From Cryomorphaceae bacterium (GTDB taxonomy: Bacteria; Bacteroidota; Bacteroidia; Flavobacteriales; BACL11): a stretch of 14,338 nucleotides of DNA. How positions within the stretch are numbered: position 1 is the first letter of the stretch; every line of letters starts with the position of its first letter. The translations under genes were made by a program, and so were the position numbers. The notes below the pieces were generated by a model. That model had not been told where the DNA came from, did not search any database, and saw only the letters and a list, made by a program, of their open reading frames with translations. Below are positions 6,651 to 14,116 of this stretch, in pieces. Location: positions 1 to 14,338 of the forward strand of contig CATIQX010000040.1 of assembly GCA_949531795.1 (NCBI GenBank), given 5' to 3'.

Positions 6651-8662
6651 TATTCGATTAGAGTAGTACTGAATTTAGCACTTAAGATTATATCTATAGT
6701 GTAGTTGTCGTAAATACGAACAAAATCAGTTTGAGATTCTGTATTAAAAACAGCTAAACTTTGTATTTTACTAATTCTCAAGAAGTCAGTATTTTTAATT
6801 TCAATAACTGATGTTCTGTTTTCTGTTACATTGCCTTGAGTATTAGTTATAGCTGCAAGTATCGTGTTATTGCTAATTAGAGTGTCTATTATTTGATTTT
6901 CATCATTTAAGGCAACTAAGATTAATTTAGCTTCTAGAGGTAATCCGTTTTCAATGTTAATATAGAGCACTTCAATTTCCTCAATATTATCTATTTCTAA
7001 GTCACTTATTTTACTTAACACAAGGTTGTTTGCTATAAAACTAAGTGGTATTTCAACCCCTAAATTAGCTTTCATAGGTTGTTCTATATATAAGAAATCA
7101 GCTGTATTTGCTTCACCGTTTGGGTTTAAATAAATGGTAGAATGCGTTGTTAATTTATTAGGAAATATCTCAAGTAGCTCATCTGCTTCCAAAGTAATAG
7201 TGGTATTAGTTGGATTTATTGTTCCATTACTATTTAGGGTAGCTCTTTTTATGTAATGCAGTTCAGAATTATCAATTGCTGCGCTTACAGTTGTTGTAAT
7301 ATTACTGGCACTTAAATCATTAATTACAAGTGCCGCATCAGCACCTATATAGTTCACTACTGCTATACTTATTTCAACTTTTTTAAGATTTAGCATACCT
7401 GATGAAACAAAATTAAAAACATCAGTATCAATATTTTCTGGAGCGTTCTCTATAGTGTCTTGACCAATATATCCTATTGCATATTCAGGAGTAAAACTAT
7501 ATTCATTAAAAAGATAAAAGCTATCTACTTTATGTATGGTTTCAAGTTCTCCAGTTGAATCCAAATAAGCTTCAAGTGTTGCGTAAATAGTATTAATTGT
7601 ATCACCACCTTCCCTGTCGTTTTTACCTGTTAAGTCCATAGTGTATCCACTAAAATTAAAGACAAACTGTGTCATTACACCATTGCTATTTGGAGGTACT
7701 TTAACACTAGTTCTAAACGATATTCCATTTTTTGATAAAGATGGAATAGCATATATTATTGTTCCTGTATCGGGTAATGTGCTTAGTACATTTATAGCTA
7801 CTGTCCCTTCCTTTATTCCTATTTCTGTTAATCTTGCTGATCCTAGTTTAAATGATTGCTCTACATTTTCTTCATGTAATAATTGGTTAGGAAAATAGGC
7901 GGTAGCTTCCATTATTTGTATTTCAGTAATTGATATTTTAGTTGTTATTGCATCTGAGTAATTGATAGTAACTTGCCCGTTACTTGATTCAATATCCATA
8001 TTATTGATTATTCCAACCATTTTATGATCTAAGGTTTCTCCAGCGATGGAAATACTTTCAGTATAGCTGCCTCCACTTTCAATTATAGGAGTAAAAAAAG
8101 TACCTATTAAATTCAGATTTGTAGCGTTATATAATGAAAAGCTTACATTAGAAATATCTGTTGGATAGCCATTTGTAAGCTTAAGATTCAACATTCCATT
8201 ATAAAGTGTCATGGTTTCAAAGTACTCGCTGGCATCAATAGGAATAGTATCATTCTGTACTATTCCTGTAATATTAGGGATTTGTCTGTCTTCCCCATCA
8301 GGAAATAAAATTTCACCTAAAGGCAATTCAGTAATTACGCTACCTATTGTAATAATTTGCTCAATAACTACATCATTAAAATTAACTGAATCAATTCGTA
8401 TTGACTTTTCTTCTGATTTTGTTTCAAGAGTAATTAAGGAATCATAATTTATATTTAATAAATCTTGTTCGTAAATTAAAGAGATATAACCTTCTTCATT
8501 TTCAACTATATTAAGGTTTGAATCTGACAATATATCATTGATGTTCATTTGAAAATGGGCTAAAGGAACAATCATATCAACATCCCAAGTTGGTTTTTCT
8601 AATTCATGCTTACAAGCTAAAAGCAAAAGGGTGGTTAATGAGACTAAAAGTATTTTTTTCAT
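6650..8662 (-). CDS. Large putative lipoprotein, beta-rich, unknown function
   Basis: A 670-aa protein with a type II signal peptide. MKK and a hydrophobic stretch are followed by the lipobox LLAC, with Cys17 as the lipidated residue and CKHELEK after it. Early in the mature part is WDVDMIVPLAHFQMNIND, which I remember as recurring in Bacteroidota lipoproteins of this kind. The rest is predicted to be almost entirely beta strands with many Asn/Thr/Ile. There is evidence of internal repetition: the hexapeptide GMLNLK occurs at residues 156-161 and 422-427, each at the start of a strand-rich segment. No catalytic motif is visible. It is translationally coupled by a 1-base overlap to the outer-membrane protein gene and starts 15 bases after rarA. 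An outer-membrane-attached structural or binding role is plausible; the specific function is unknown. Surface exposure cannot be decided from the short charged stretch after the Cys. Confidence 0.75.
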   Translation of the reverse strand: MKKILLVSLTTLLLLACKHELEKPTWDVDMIVPLAHFQMNINDILSDSNLNIVENEEGYISLIYEQDLLNINYDSLITLETKSEEKSIRIDSVNFNDVVIEQIITIGSVITELPLGEILFPDGEDRQIPNITGIVQNDTIPIDASEYFETMTLYNGMLNLKLTNGYPTDISNVSFSLYNATNLNLIGTFFTPIIESGGSYTESISIAGETLDHKMVGIINNMDIESSNGQVTINYSDAITTKISITEIQIMEATAYFPNQLLHEENVEQSFKLGSARLTEIGIKEGTVAINVLSTLPDTGTIIYAIPSLSKNGISFRTSVKVPPNSNGVMTQFVFNFSGYTMDLTGKNDREGGDTINTIYATLEAYLDSTGELETIHKVDSFYLFNEYSFTPEYAIGYIGQDTIENAPENIDTDVFNFVSSGMLNLKKVEISIAVVNYIGADAALVINDLSASNITTTVSAAIDNSELHYIKRATLNSNGTINPTNTTITLEADELLEIFPNKLTTHSTIYLNPNGEANTADFLYIEQPMKANLGVEIPLSFIANNLVLSKISDLEIDNIEEIEVLYINIENGLPLEAKLILVALNDENQIIDTLISNNTILAAITNTQGNVTENRTSVIEIKNTDFLRISKIQSLAVFNTESQTDFVRIYDNYTIDIILSAKFSTTLIE

Positions 8663-8666
8663 CTTT

Positions 8667-8703
8667 CAAAGATAGCTTTAATATTTATATTTTCCTTTCC
8701 AAA
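8667..8703 (-). promoter_or_regulatory. Candidate internal promoter upstream of the lipoprotein gene
   Basis: Reading on the minus strand, TATCTTTG (8674-8667) matches the Bacteroidota -7 consensus TAnnTTTG exactly. A TTTG at 8703-8700 could be the -33 element with a 25-base spacer, longer than the usual ~17-23. The -7 element ends only 4 bases before the lipoprotein ATG at 8662, so a transcript from it would have almost no leader. It could give the lipoprotein, outer-membrane protein and kdsA genes a source of transcription separate from rarA. A chance match is possible in such AT-rich DNA. Confidence 0.3.
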
Positions 8704-9949
8704 GATGTTTCAATCCTTCTTTAAAAGCATTTTCTTTGCTATTATTTGCTGGCTTGTAAAAAGAATTTCCAATTATTTCTTCTGGTAAAAATTCTTGGCT
8801 GTTTGTTGATTTATTGTGTGAGTACAAGTAATCATTTCCATATCCTAATTCCTTCATTAGTTTGGTTGGAGCATTACGCAAATGTAGTGGGATCGATAAA
8901 TCTCCACTAATCTTTACTTCAGCTTGTGCTTCATTTATTGCCAGATAAGCTGAATTACTTTTTGGTGAACAAGCTAAATAAATTACAGTTTGAGAAAGTG
9001 TGATTCTTGATTCAGGATAGCCAATTACATTAACTGCCTGAAAGCAATTATTAGCAATAACCAAAGCTGTAGGATTTGCGTTTCCAATATCTTCTGATGC
9101 TAAAATAAGAATCCTTCTTGCAATAAATTTCACATCTTCACCTCCCTCAATCATACGAGCAAGCCAATACACTGCTCCATTAGGATCGCTTCCTCTAATA
9201 GATTTAATAAAAGCAGAAATGATATCATAATGCTGTTCTCCATTTTTATCATAACGAACTATATTTTGTTGAGCTTTTTCTAGTACCAAATCATTAGTGA
9301 TTATTATTTCAGTGCTGTCAACAGAACTGACCACTAGCTCAAATATGTTTAGTAATTTTCTTGCATCACCTCCTGAAATTTGCATTAGGGATTCAGTTTC
9401 CTTTAAGGTAATATTTAATTTGCTTAAAATTTCATCTTCTGTTTTTGCTCTCTCTAGTAAGTCTTGTAAATCATCTCTTGATAAAGATTCTAAAACATAA
9501 ACTTGAGAGCGTGAAAGTAGGGCTGAAATAACTTCAAAAGAAGGGTTCTCTGTAGTTGCCCCAATTAATGTAATAACTCCTTTCTCAACCGCTCCTAAAA
9601 GTGAATCTTGCTGAGCTTTACTAAACCTATGTATCTCATCTATAAATAGAATTGGAATATCTTTGCCAAATAATCCCAAAGAAGAAGCTTTATGAATAAC
9701 TTCTCTTACATCTTTTACTCCTGAGTTAATTGCTGAAAGAGTGTAGAATGGACGATCTAGTTCATGAGCAATTAGGTTAGATAAAGTTGTTTTTCCAACA
9801 CCTGGTGGCCCCCATAATATCATTGAGGGTATAAGCTTATTGTTTATTGCTGTTTTAAGAGTTCCCTTATCACCAATTAAATGTTTTTGTCCAATAACTT
9901 CTGATAGTTTTCTTGGGCGAATACGTTCTGCTAAAGGTATATTTTGCAT
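8678..9949 (-). CDS. rarA: Replication-associated recombination protein A (RarA/MgsA) AAA+ ATPase
   Basis: Clamp-loader-like AAA+ ATPase related to eukaryotic WRNIP1, acting at stalled replication forks with single-strand binding protein. All AAA+ elements are present. Walker A is GPPGVGKT (47-54), Walker B is ILFIDEIH (100-107), and sensor 1 is GATTENPSF (130-138). The LLSRSQV segment carries the candidate arginine finger R147, and ISGGDARKLLN is the sensor 2 region. The C-terminal half includes IRGSDPNGAVYWLARMIEGG and LHLRNAPTKLMKELGYG, hallmarks of the RarA tetramerisation region that separate it from RuvB and DnaX. Length (423 aa) is typical. ATG at 9949 is supported by the family-typical beginning PLAERIRPRKLSEVIGQ. 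It lies one base after the YkfC-like gene and 15 bases before the lipoprotein gene, apparently within a mixed-function operon. Confidence 0.96.
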   Translation of the reverse strand: MQNIPLAERIRPRKLSEVIGQKHLIGDKGTLKTAINNKLIPSMILWGPPGVGKTTLSNLIAHELDRPFYTLSAINSGVKDVREVIHKASSLGLFGKDIPILFIDEIHRFSKAQQDSLLGAVEKGVITLIGATTENPSFEVISALLSRSQVYVLESLSRDDLQDLLERAKTEDEILSKLNITLKETESLMQISGGDARKLLNIFELVVSSVDSTEIIITNDLVLEKAQQNIVRYDKNGEQHYDIISAFIKSIRGSDPNGAVYWLARMIEGGEDVKFIARRILILASEDIGNANPTALVIANNCFQAVNVIGYPESRITLSQTVIYLACSPKSNSAYLAINEAQAEVKISGDLSIPLHLRNAPTKLMKELGYGNDYLYSHNKSTNSQEFLPEEIIGNSFYKPANNSKENAFKEGLKHLWKGKYKY

Positions 9950-9950
9950 G

Positions 9951-10715
9951 CTAAGTGATGCTTTTTATCAATCTTAACTTGTGAGTATGAGAGCCAATTT
10001 CAGAATTGAATATTCCTTGTTGATCAATTCTATCGATTCTCACCTTTCCTGATGCATGAATTATATGATTCTCCTCTAATATGATTCCAACATGAACAAT
10101 TTCCCCGTCTTTATTATCAAAAAAAGCTAAATCTCCAGGCTCTGATTCATCAACAAAACTTAAAGTTGTTCCTATATTTGCTTGCTGGTATGCATCTCTA
10201 GGTAAGTTAATTCCTTGTAATCGATAAACCATTTGTGTAAATCCTGAGCAATCTATTCCTAATGGAGATCGGCCACCCCATAGATAGGGAGCATTAAGAT
10301 ACATTAAAGCATTTTCTATTATTTTTTTTTTCTGTGTAAAACCAGGAGTAGTAAGTCCATCAAACTGGTACATTTCATTTTTTATAAGTGCATGTCCACT
10401 TTTGTAATTAGGTAATATGCTTCCAATAACAATAGGTTGATGTTGATTCTTAGTTATAATATCCAGGATATCTGTAGTAATTGTTGGAATATCTTTGTCT
10501 AATTGCTTGTATTCTTCTTCCGATATTTCTATCCATTGTTTATTGCATATCCAACCCTCATAGTTGTCATGTGCTAAGCGTATTCTACTCCATTTCTTTC
10601 TATAATCCAGTATCTTAAAATGTTCGCCAAAAATAATTTGGTTTACCATTTCTGATTGGTCAGCGGCCTCATTCCTCACTGGTATGATTGAAAGATTTGA
10701 AATTCCGTATTGCAT
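9951..10715 (-). CDS. C40 (NlpC/P60) cysteine peptidase, YkfC-like
   Basis: Probable gamma-D-glutamyl peptidase that trims peptidoglycan-derived peptides. The 254-aa protein has an N-terminal bacterial SH3-like region (about 8-64, with IPVRNEAADQSEMVNQIIFG and WSRIRL...GW). A linker/second SH3 segment follows, then the NlpC/P60 domain (about 130-250). Catalytic residues are Cys156 in GIDCSGF, His208 in VHVGI and His220 in IIHASG. LPRDAYQQA is also family-typical. There is no signal peptide or lipobox, unlike cell-wall NlpC/P60 hydrolases, so it is predicted to be cytosolic. It would then fit YkfC-type recycling enzymes, which release L-Ala-D/L-Glu dipeptides from imported stem peptides. Its start is 30 bases after the thiolase stop and its stop is one base before rarA. 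The peptidase family is firm; the exact bond cleaved is inference. Confidence 0.9.
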   Translation of the reverse strand: MQYGISNLSIIPVRNEAADQSEMVNQIIFGEHFKILDYRKKWSRIRLAHDNYEGWICNKQWIEISEEEYKQLDKDIPTITTDILDIITKNQHQPIVIGSILPNYKSGHALIKNEMYQFDGLTTPGFTQKKKIIENALMYLNAPYLWGGRSPLGIDCSGFTQMVYRLQGINLPRDAYQQANIGTTLSFVDESEPGDLAFFDNKDGEIVHVGIILEENHIIHASGKVRIDRIDQQGIFNSEIGSHTHKLRLIKSIT

Positions 10716-10745
10716 TTATTTTTTATATGAGATTTTAAATAACAT

Positions 10746-11927
10746 CTAATTTAATAATTCAATTACCATTGCTGAGGCGCCACCACCTCCATTACAAATT
10801 CCAGCAGCACCAATTTTACCACCGTTTTGTTTTAATACATTTATTAAGGTAACAATAATTCTTGATCCCGAACTACCTAGTGGATGACCAATAGAAACTG
10901 CCCCACCATTTACATTTACTTTACTTGCATCCAAATTTAAAATTTTTATATTGGCTAAACCAACAACTGAAAAGGCTTCATTTAACTCAAAGTAATCTAC
11001 GTCATTTGTAGTTAAACCTGCTTTCCCTAAAGCAGTAGGTAATGCTTTTGCCGGTGCTGTAGTAAACCATTCTGCTTCATGTGCAGCATCGGCATAACTT
11101 ACAATTTTTGCTAATGGAGTTAAATTTAGTTCAGCTGCTTTATCCTTACTCATTAATACTAGGGCAGATGCACCATCATTTAGTGTAGAAGCATTGGCAG
11201 CAGTTATTGTACCTTCTTTATCAAATACTGGTCGTAAAGCTGGAATTTTTTCCATTTTAACGTTCTTATATTCTTCATCTTCACTAATTATTAAAGCATC
11301 ACCTCTTCTTTGTGGTACTTCAACGGAAACTACTTCATCAGTAAATTTACCTTTAGCCCATGAGTTTGTACTTCTGTTATATGATTCAATTGCAAAAGCA
11401 TCTTGTTCCTCTCTTGTGAAGTTCATTTCTGTAGCACATTTTTCTGCACAAACACCCATGTGTACTCTATTGTATACATCTGTTAATCCATCTTTTACAA
11501 GACCATCAATCAGTTTCATATCACCTAACTTTTGACCTGTTCTTCCTTTGTCGAAATAATGGGGAACGCTGGACATGTTTTCCATTCCACCCGCGATTAC
11601 AACATTATTGTCTCCACACTTAATAGATTGTGCTGCAATCATAATAGACTTCATTCCTGAAGAACATACTTTGTTGATAGTTGTACATGGAACATTTTGT
11701 GGAATTCCAGCAAATATAGCTGCTTGTCTTGCTGGAGCTTGACCTAGGTTAGATTGTAACACATTACCCATAAAAACTTCATCAATATCTGATGTTGTTA
11801 TACCTGAATTTTCTATTGCTCCTTTAATAGCAATAGCACCTAATTTTGTAGCTGATACTGATGATAAACTCCCTCCAAAACTACCCATTGGGGTACGCAC
11901 TGCCGATACAATTACAACTTCTTTCAT
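10746..11927 (-). CDS. Acetyl-CoA acetyltransferase (thiolase)
   Basis: Cytosolic thiolase of 393 aa catalysing the reversible reaction between two acetyl-CoA and acetoacetyl-CoA. The nucleophilic Cys88 lies in NKVCSSGMKS. His348 lies in SIGHPLGSSG, and Cys378 lies in GICNGGGGASAMV. These positions agree almost exactly with the classical Zoogloea biosynthetic thiolase numbering (C89, H348, C378). The start KEVVIVSAVRTPMGSFGG is family-typical. Sequence alone does not separate a biosynthetic acetoacetyl-CoA thiolase from a beta-oxidation 3-ketoacyl-CoA thiolase. The short-chain type is more likely because of overall similarity to biosynthetic enzymes, so I give no gene symbol. It is first in the minus-strand run and divergent from the PgpH-type gene, with an 80-base gap likely to hold both promoters. 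No hydratase or dehydrogenase gene is nearby. Confidence 0.95.
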   Translation of the reverse strand: MKEVVIVSAVRTPMGSFGGSLSSVSATKLGAIAIKGAIENSGITTSDIDEVFMGNVLQSNLGQAPARQAAIFAGIPQNVPCTTINKVCSSGMKSIMIAAQSIKCGDNNVVIAGGMENMSSVPHYFDKGRTGQKLGDMKLIDGLVKDGLTDVYNRVHMGVCAEKCATEMNFTREEQDAFAIESYNRSTNSWAKGKFTDEVVSVEVPQRRGDALIISEDEEYKNVKMEKIPALRPVFDKEGTITAANASTLNDGASALVLMSKDKAAELNLTPLAKIVSYADAAHEAEWFTTAPAKALPTALGKAGLTTNDVDYFELNEAFSVVGLANIKILNLDASKVNVNGGAVSIGHPLGSSGSRIIVTLINVLKQNGGKIGAAGICNGGGGASAMVIELLN

Positions 11928-12007
11928 TTTTTGTTTTTTTATGAATTTTTATTTGGTGCGAATTTATGTAAATTATACTTATTTTCGCTATTGATATTAA
12001 TACATCT
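11928..12007. promoter_or_regulatory. Divergent intergenic region with candidate Bacteroidota-type promoters
   Basis: This is the only divergent gap in the window and must serve the thiolase (minus) and the 7TM-HD gene (plus). On the plus strand TATTTTCGC at 11980-11988 resembles the Bacteroidota -7 element TAnnTTTG with one mismatch. A TTTG at 11952-11955 could be the -33 element, though the 24-base spacer is slightly long. On the minus strand the complement of 11958-11966 reads TAAATTCGC, also a one-mismatch -7-like element pointing toward the thiolase, but I see no TTTG at a suitable distance upstream of it. The two elements form a partly symmetric pair (GCGAA...TTCGC). No clear ribosome-binding sequence precedes either start. 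Sequence matches are weak and the genome is AT-rich, so this is tentative. Confidence 0.35.
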
Positions 12008-14116
12008 ATGAAAAACATACTTATTAAAATAAGAAACAATCATGAGCAATTGTTTCGTATCTTTTTATTTCTTTTATCTCTAGCAGTTATAGTTTATGTT
12101 TTTCCAAGGCAAGCAAAATTCAAGTATGAATTTACTAAAGGTAAGCCCTGGATGCATGAAACAATTATTGCTCCTTTTGATTTTTCAATCTTAAAAACAA
12201 TAGATGAAATAAAAATTGAACAAGAAATTATTCGCTCAGAACACACACCAATTTTTAATTATAATTCGGATATTTTTCTGATAAAAGCAGAGGAGTATAT
12301 TAATCAGTTTGAAGAAAAATGGGTGAAAGATAAAAATGTAAAAAAAGAAGATAATTTTACTTTTTTCAACCTTTTTAAACAAAAAAGTATAGATAATACT
12401 ACAAGAAAGCACAATTTAGCTGTTTTTGGTTATGATAAATTACAAGCAATTTATGAAATAGGAATTGTACAATTGCATTCAGATTTTGAATATAAAAGAG
12501 AACTTAATATATTGTTGAAAAAAGGTGGTGTCGCTGAAAAAATACCAATTAAACAGCTCTTAAGTATTAGTTCATCAGCTAATGAAATTAATTTACTTCA
12601 CAACAAACTTAATGACGAAGAATATAATTTTTTAGTTCCTCTTTTGCTTTCTTCTCTTGAACATAATATCACTTATGATAAATTAGCAAGTAATGCTTTG
12701 TTAGAAAGTGATTTGAAAAATATTAATGGAACATATGGGCTTATTGTTGCAGGACAGATTATTGTAAGTAAAGGTGAATTGGTCACAACTGAGCGTTATC
12801 AAAAATTACTTTCATTAAAGCAAAAGTATGAAGGAAAAAAATGGAATTTATTGGCCTATTATTTAGTGTTGTTAGGTCAAATTATTTTAGTTGGTTTATC
12901 ATTATTAATTCTATTTCTATTTATTAAACAATATAGATTAGAGGTATTAAATAGCACTACCAAAATAAGTATGATACTTAGTGTTATTTTATTAATGGTA
13001 GTGATCGCTTCACTTGTTTTGTCATTTGATATTAATTATATATATACTATTCCTTTTTGTATTGCTCCCCTTATACTTAAAGCTTTTTTTGATGATAGAA
13101 TTGCTTTATTTACGCATTTGATAACAATATTGATTATTGGATTTATAGTTCCAAATAGTTTTGAGTTTGTATTTTTACAACTAATTGCTGGAATTGTTTC
13201 TATCCTTTCTGTATTAAAGATGTACAAACGTTCTCAGCTATTTTTGTCTGTTGCTAAAGTTATAGCGGTTTATTTTATAATTTATATTTCTTTATCTATT
13301 ACTCATGATGGCTCTCTTATTAATCTAGATTTTAGTGTATTAATTCAGTTAGCAATAAGTGGAGCACTTACTTTATTTGCTTACCCTATTATATTTCTTT
13401 TCGAGAAGATTTTCTCTTTGGTTTCTGATGTTTCTTTATTGGAACTTACTGATACTAATAGTGTTTTATTAAGAAAACTTTCTGAAGAAGCTCCAGGAAC
13501 TTTTCAGCATAGTCTACAAGTAGCTAATTTAGCAGAGATGGGTGCATTAGAAATAGGAGCAAATGCTCTATTAACAAGGGCTGGAGCTATTTATCATGAT
13601 GTAGGTAAATTGAAAAACCCTATGTATTTTATTGAAAATCAAAGTAGTAATTTGAATCCTCATGATGAAATAGAATTTGATGAAAGTGCTGAAATTATTA
13701 TTAACCACGTTTTAGATGGAATAGAAATTGCTAAGGATAATAATTTGCCTGATGAGTTAATTGATTTTATTCGTACTCATCATGGTACTACCACTGTTCA
13801 GTATTTCTATAAGCAGTTTATTGCTGATTTTCCAAAGGAAGATATTGATGTAAAAGACTTTACTTACCCTGGCCCTAAGCCTTATTCTAAGGAAACAGCT
13901 ATTTTAATGATGGCTGATTCTGCAGAAGCTTCCGCTAGAAGTCTTAAGAATCCAACAGCTGAAAATATAGATGTTCTTATTGAAAGAGTGATTAATAAGC
14001 AGATTGAAGAAAATCAGTTTGTTAATGCAGAGATTACTTTCAAGGAAATCACGCAACTTAAAAAACTCTTTAAGAAAAAACTTGTAAATATTCATCATGC
14101 AAGGGTGGAGTACTAG
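12008..14116 (+). CDS. PgpH-type 7TM-HD phosphohydrolase, probable cyclic-di-AMP phosphodiesterase
   Basis: Membrane phosphohydrolase of 702 aa. After one N-terminal helix (about 16-33) comes an extracytoplasmic 7TMR-HDED-type domain (about 40-275, with PWMHETIIAPFDFSIL and VSKGELVTTERYQKLLSL). Several membrane helices follow (about 280-475), then a cytosolic HD domain (about 495-690). Metal-ligand candidates are H501 (TFQHSLQVANLAE), H530-D531 (AIYHDVGKL), H567 (IIINHVLDG), H591-H592 (RTHHGT) and D637 (MMADSAEASARSL). This is the full set expected of a PgpH di-iron site. Characterised PgpH enzymes hydrolyse cyclic-di-AMP to pApA. Assignment here rests on identical architecture and motifs; the signal molecule in this organism is inferred. 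The gene is alone on the plus strand and ends in a CTAG shared with the convergent E1 gene. Confidence 0.92.
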   Translation: MKNILIKIRNNHEQLFRIFLFLLSLAVIVYVFPRQAKFKYEFTKGKPWMHETIIAPFDFSILKTIDEIKIEQEIIRSEHTPIFNYNSDIFLIKAEEYINQFEEKWVKDKNVKKEDNFTFFNLFKQKSIDNTTRKHNLAVFGYDKLQAIYEIGIVQLHSDFEYKRELNILLKKGGVAEKIPIKQLLSISSSANEINLLHNKLNDEEYNFLVPLLLSSLEHNITYDKLASNALLESDLKNINGTYGLIVAGQIIVSKGELVTTERYQKLLSLKQKYEGKKWNLLAYYLVLLGQIILVGLSLLILFLFIKQYRLEVLNSTTKISMILSVILLMVVIASLVLSFDINYIYTIPFCIAPLILKAFFDDRIALFTHLITILIIGFIVPNSFEFVFLQLIAGIVSILSVLKMYKRSQLFLSVAKVIAVYFIIYISLSITHDGSLINLDFSVLIQLAISGALTLFAYPIIFLFEKIFSLVSDVSLLELTDTNSVLLRKLSEEAPGTFQHSLQVANLAEMGALEIGANALLTRAGAIYHDVGKLKNPMYFIENQSSNLNPHDEIEFDESAEIIINHVLDGIEIAKDNNLPDELIDFIRTHHGTTTVQYFYKQFIADFPKEDIDVKDFTYPGPKPYSKETAILMMADSAEASARSLKNPTAENIDVLIERVINKQIEENQFVNAEITFKEITQLKKLFKKKLVNIHHARVEY

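Noticed and set aside
7641..7898. 85-codon open frame on the plus strand
   Set aside because: It is antisense to the lipoprotein gene, with low-complexity composition and no start-site support.
11194..11535. 113-codon open frame on the plus strand
   Set aside because: It is entirely antisense to the well-supported thiolase and has no recognisable domain.
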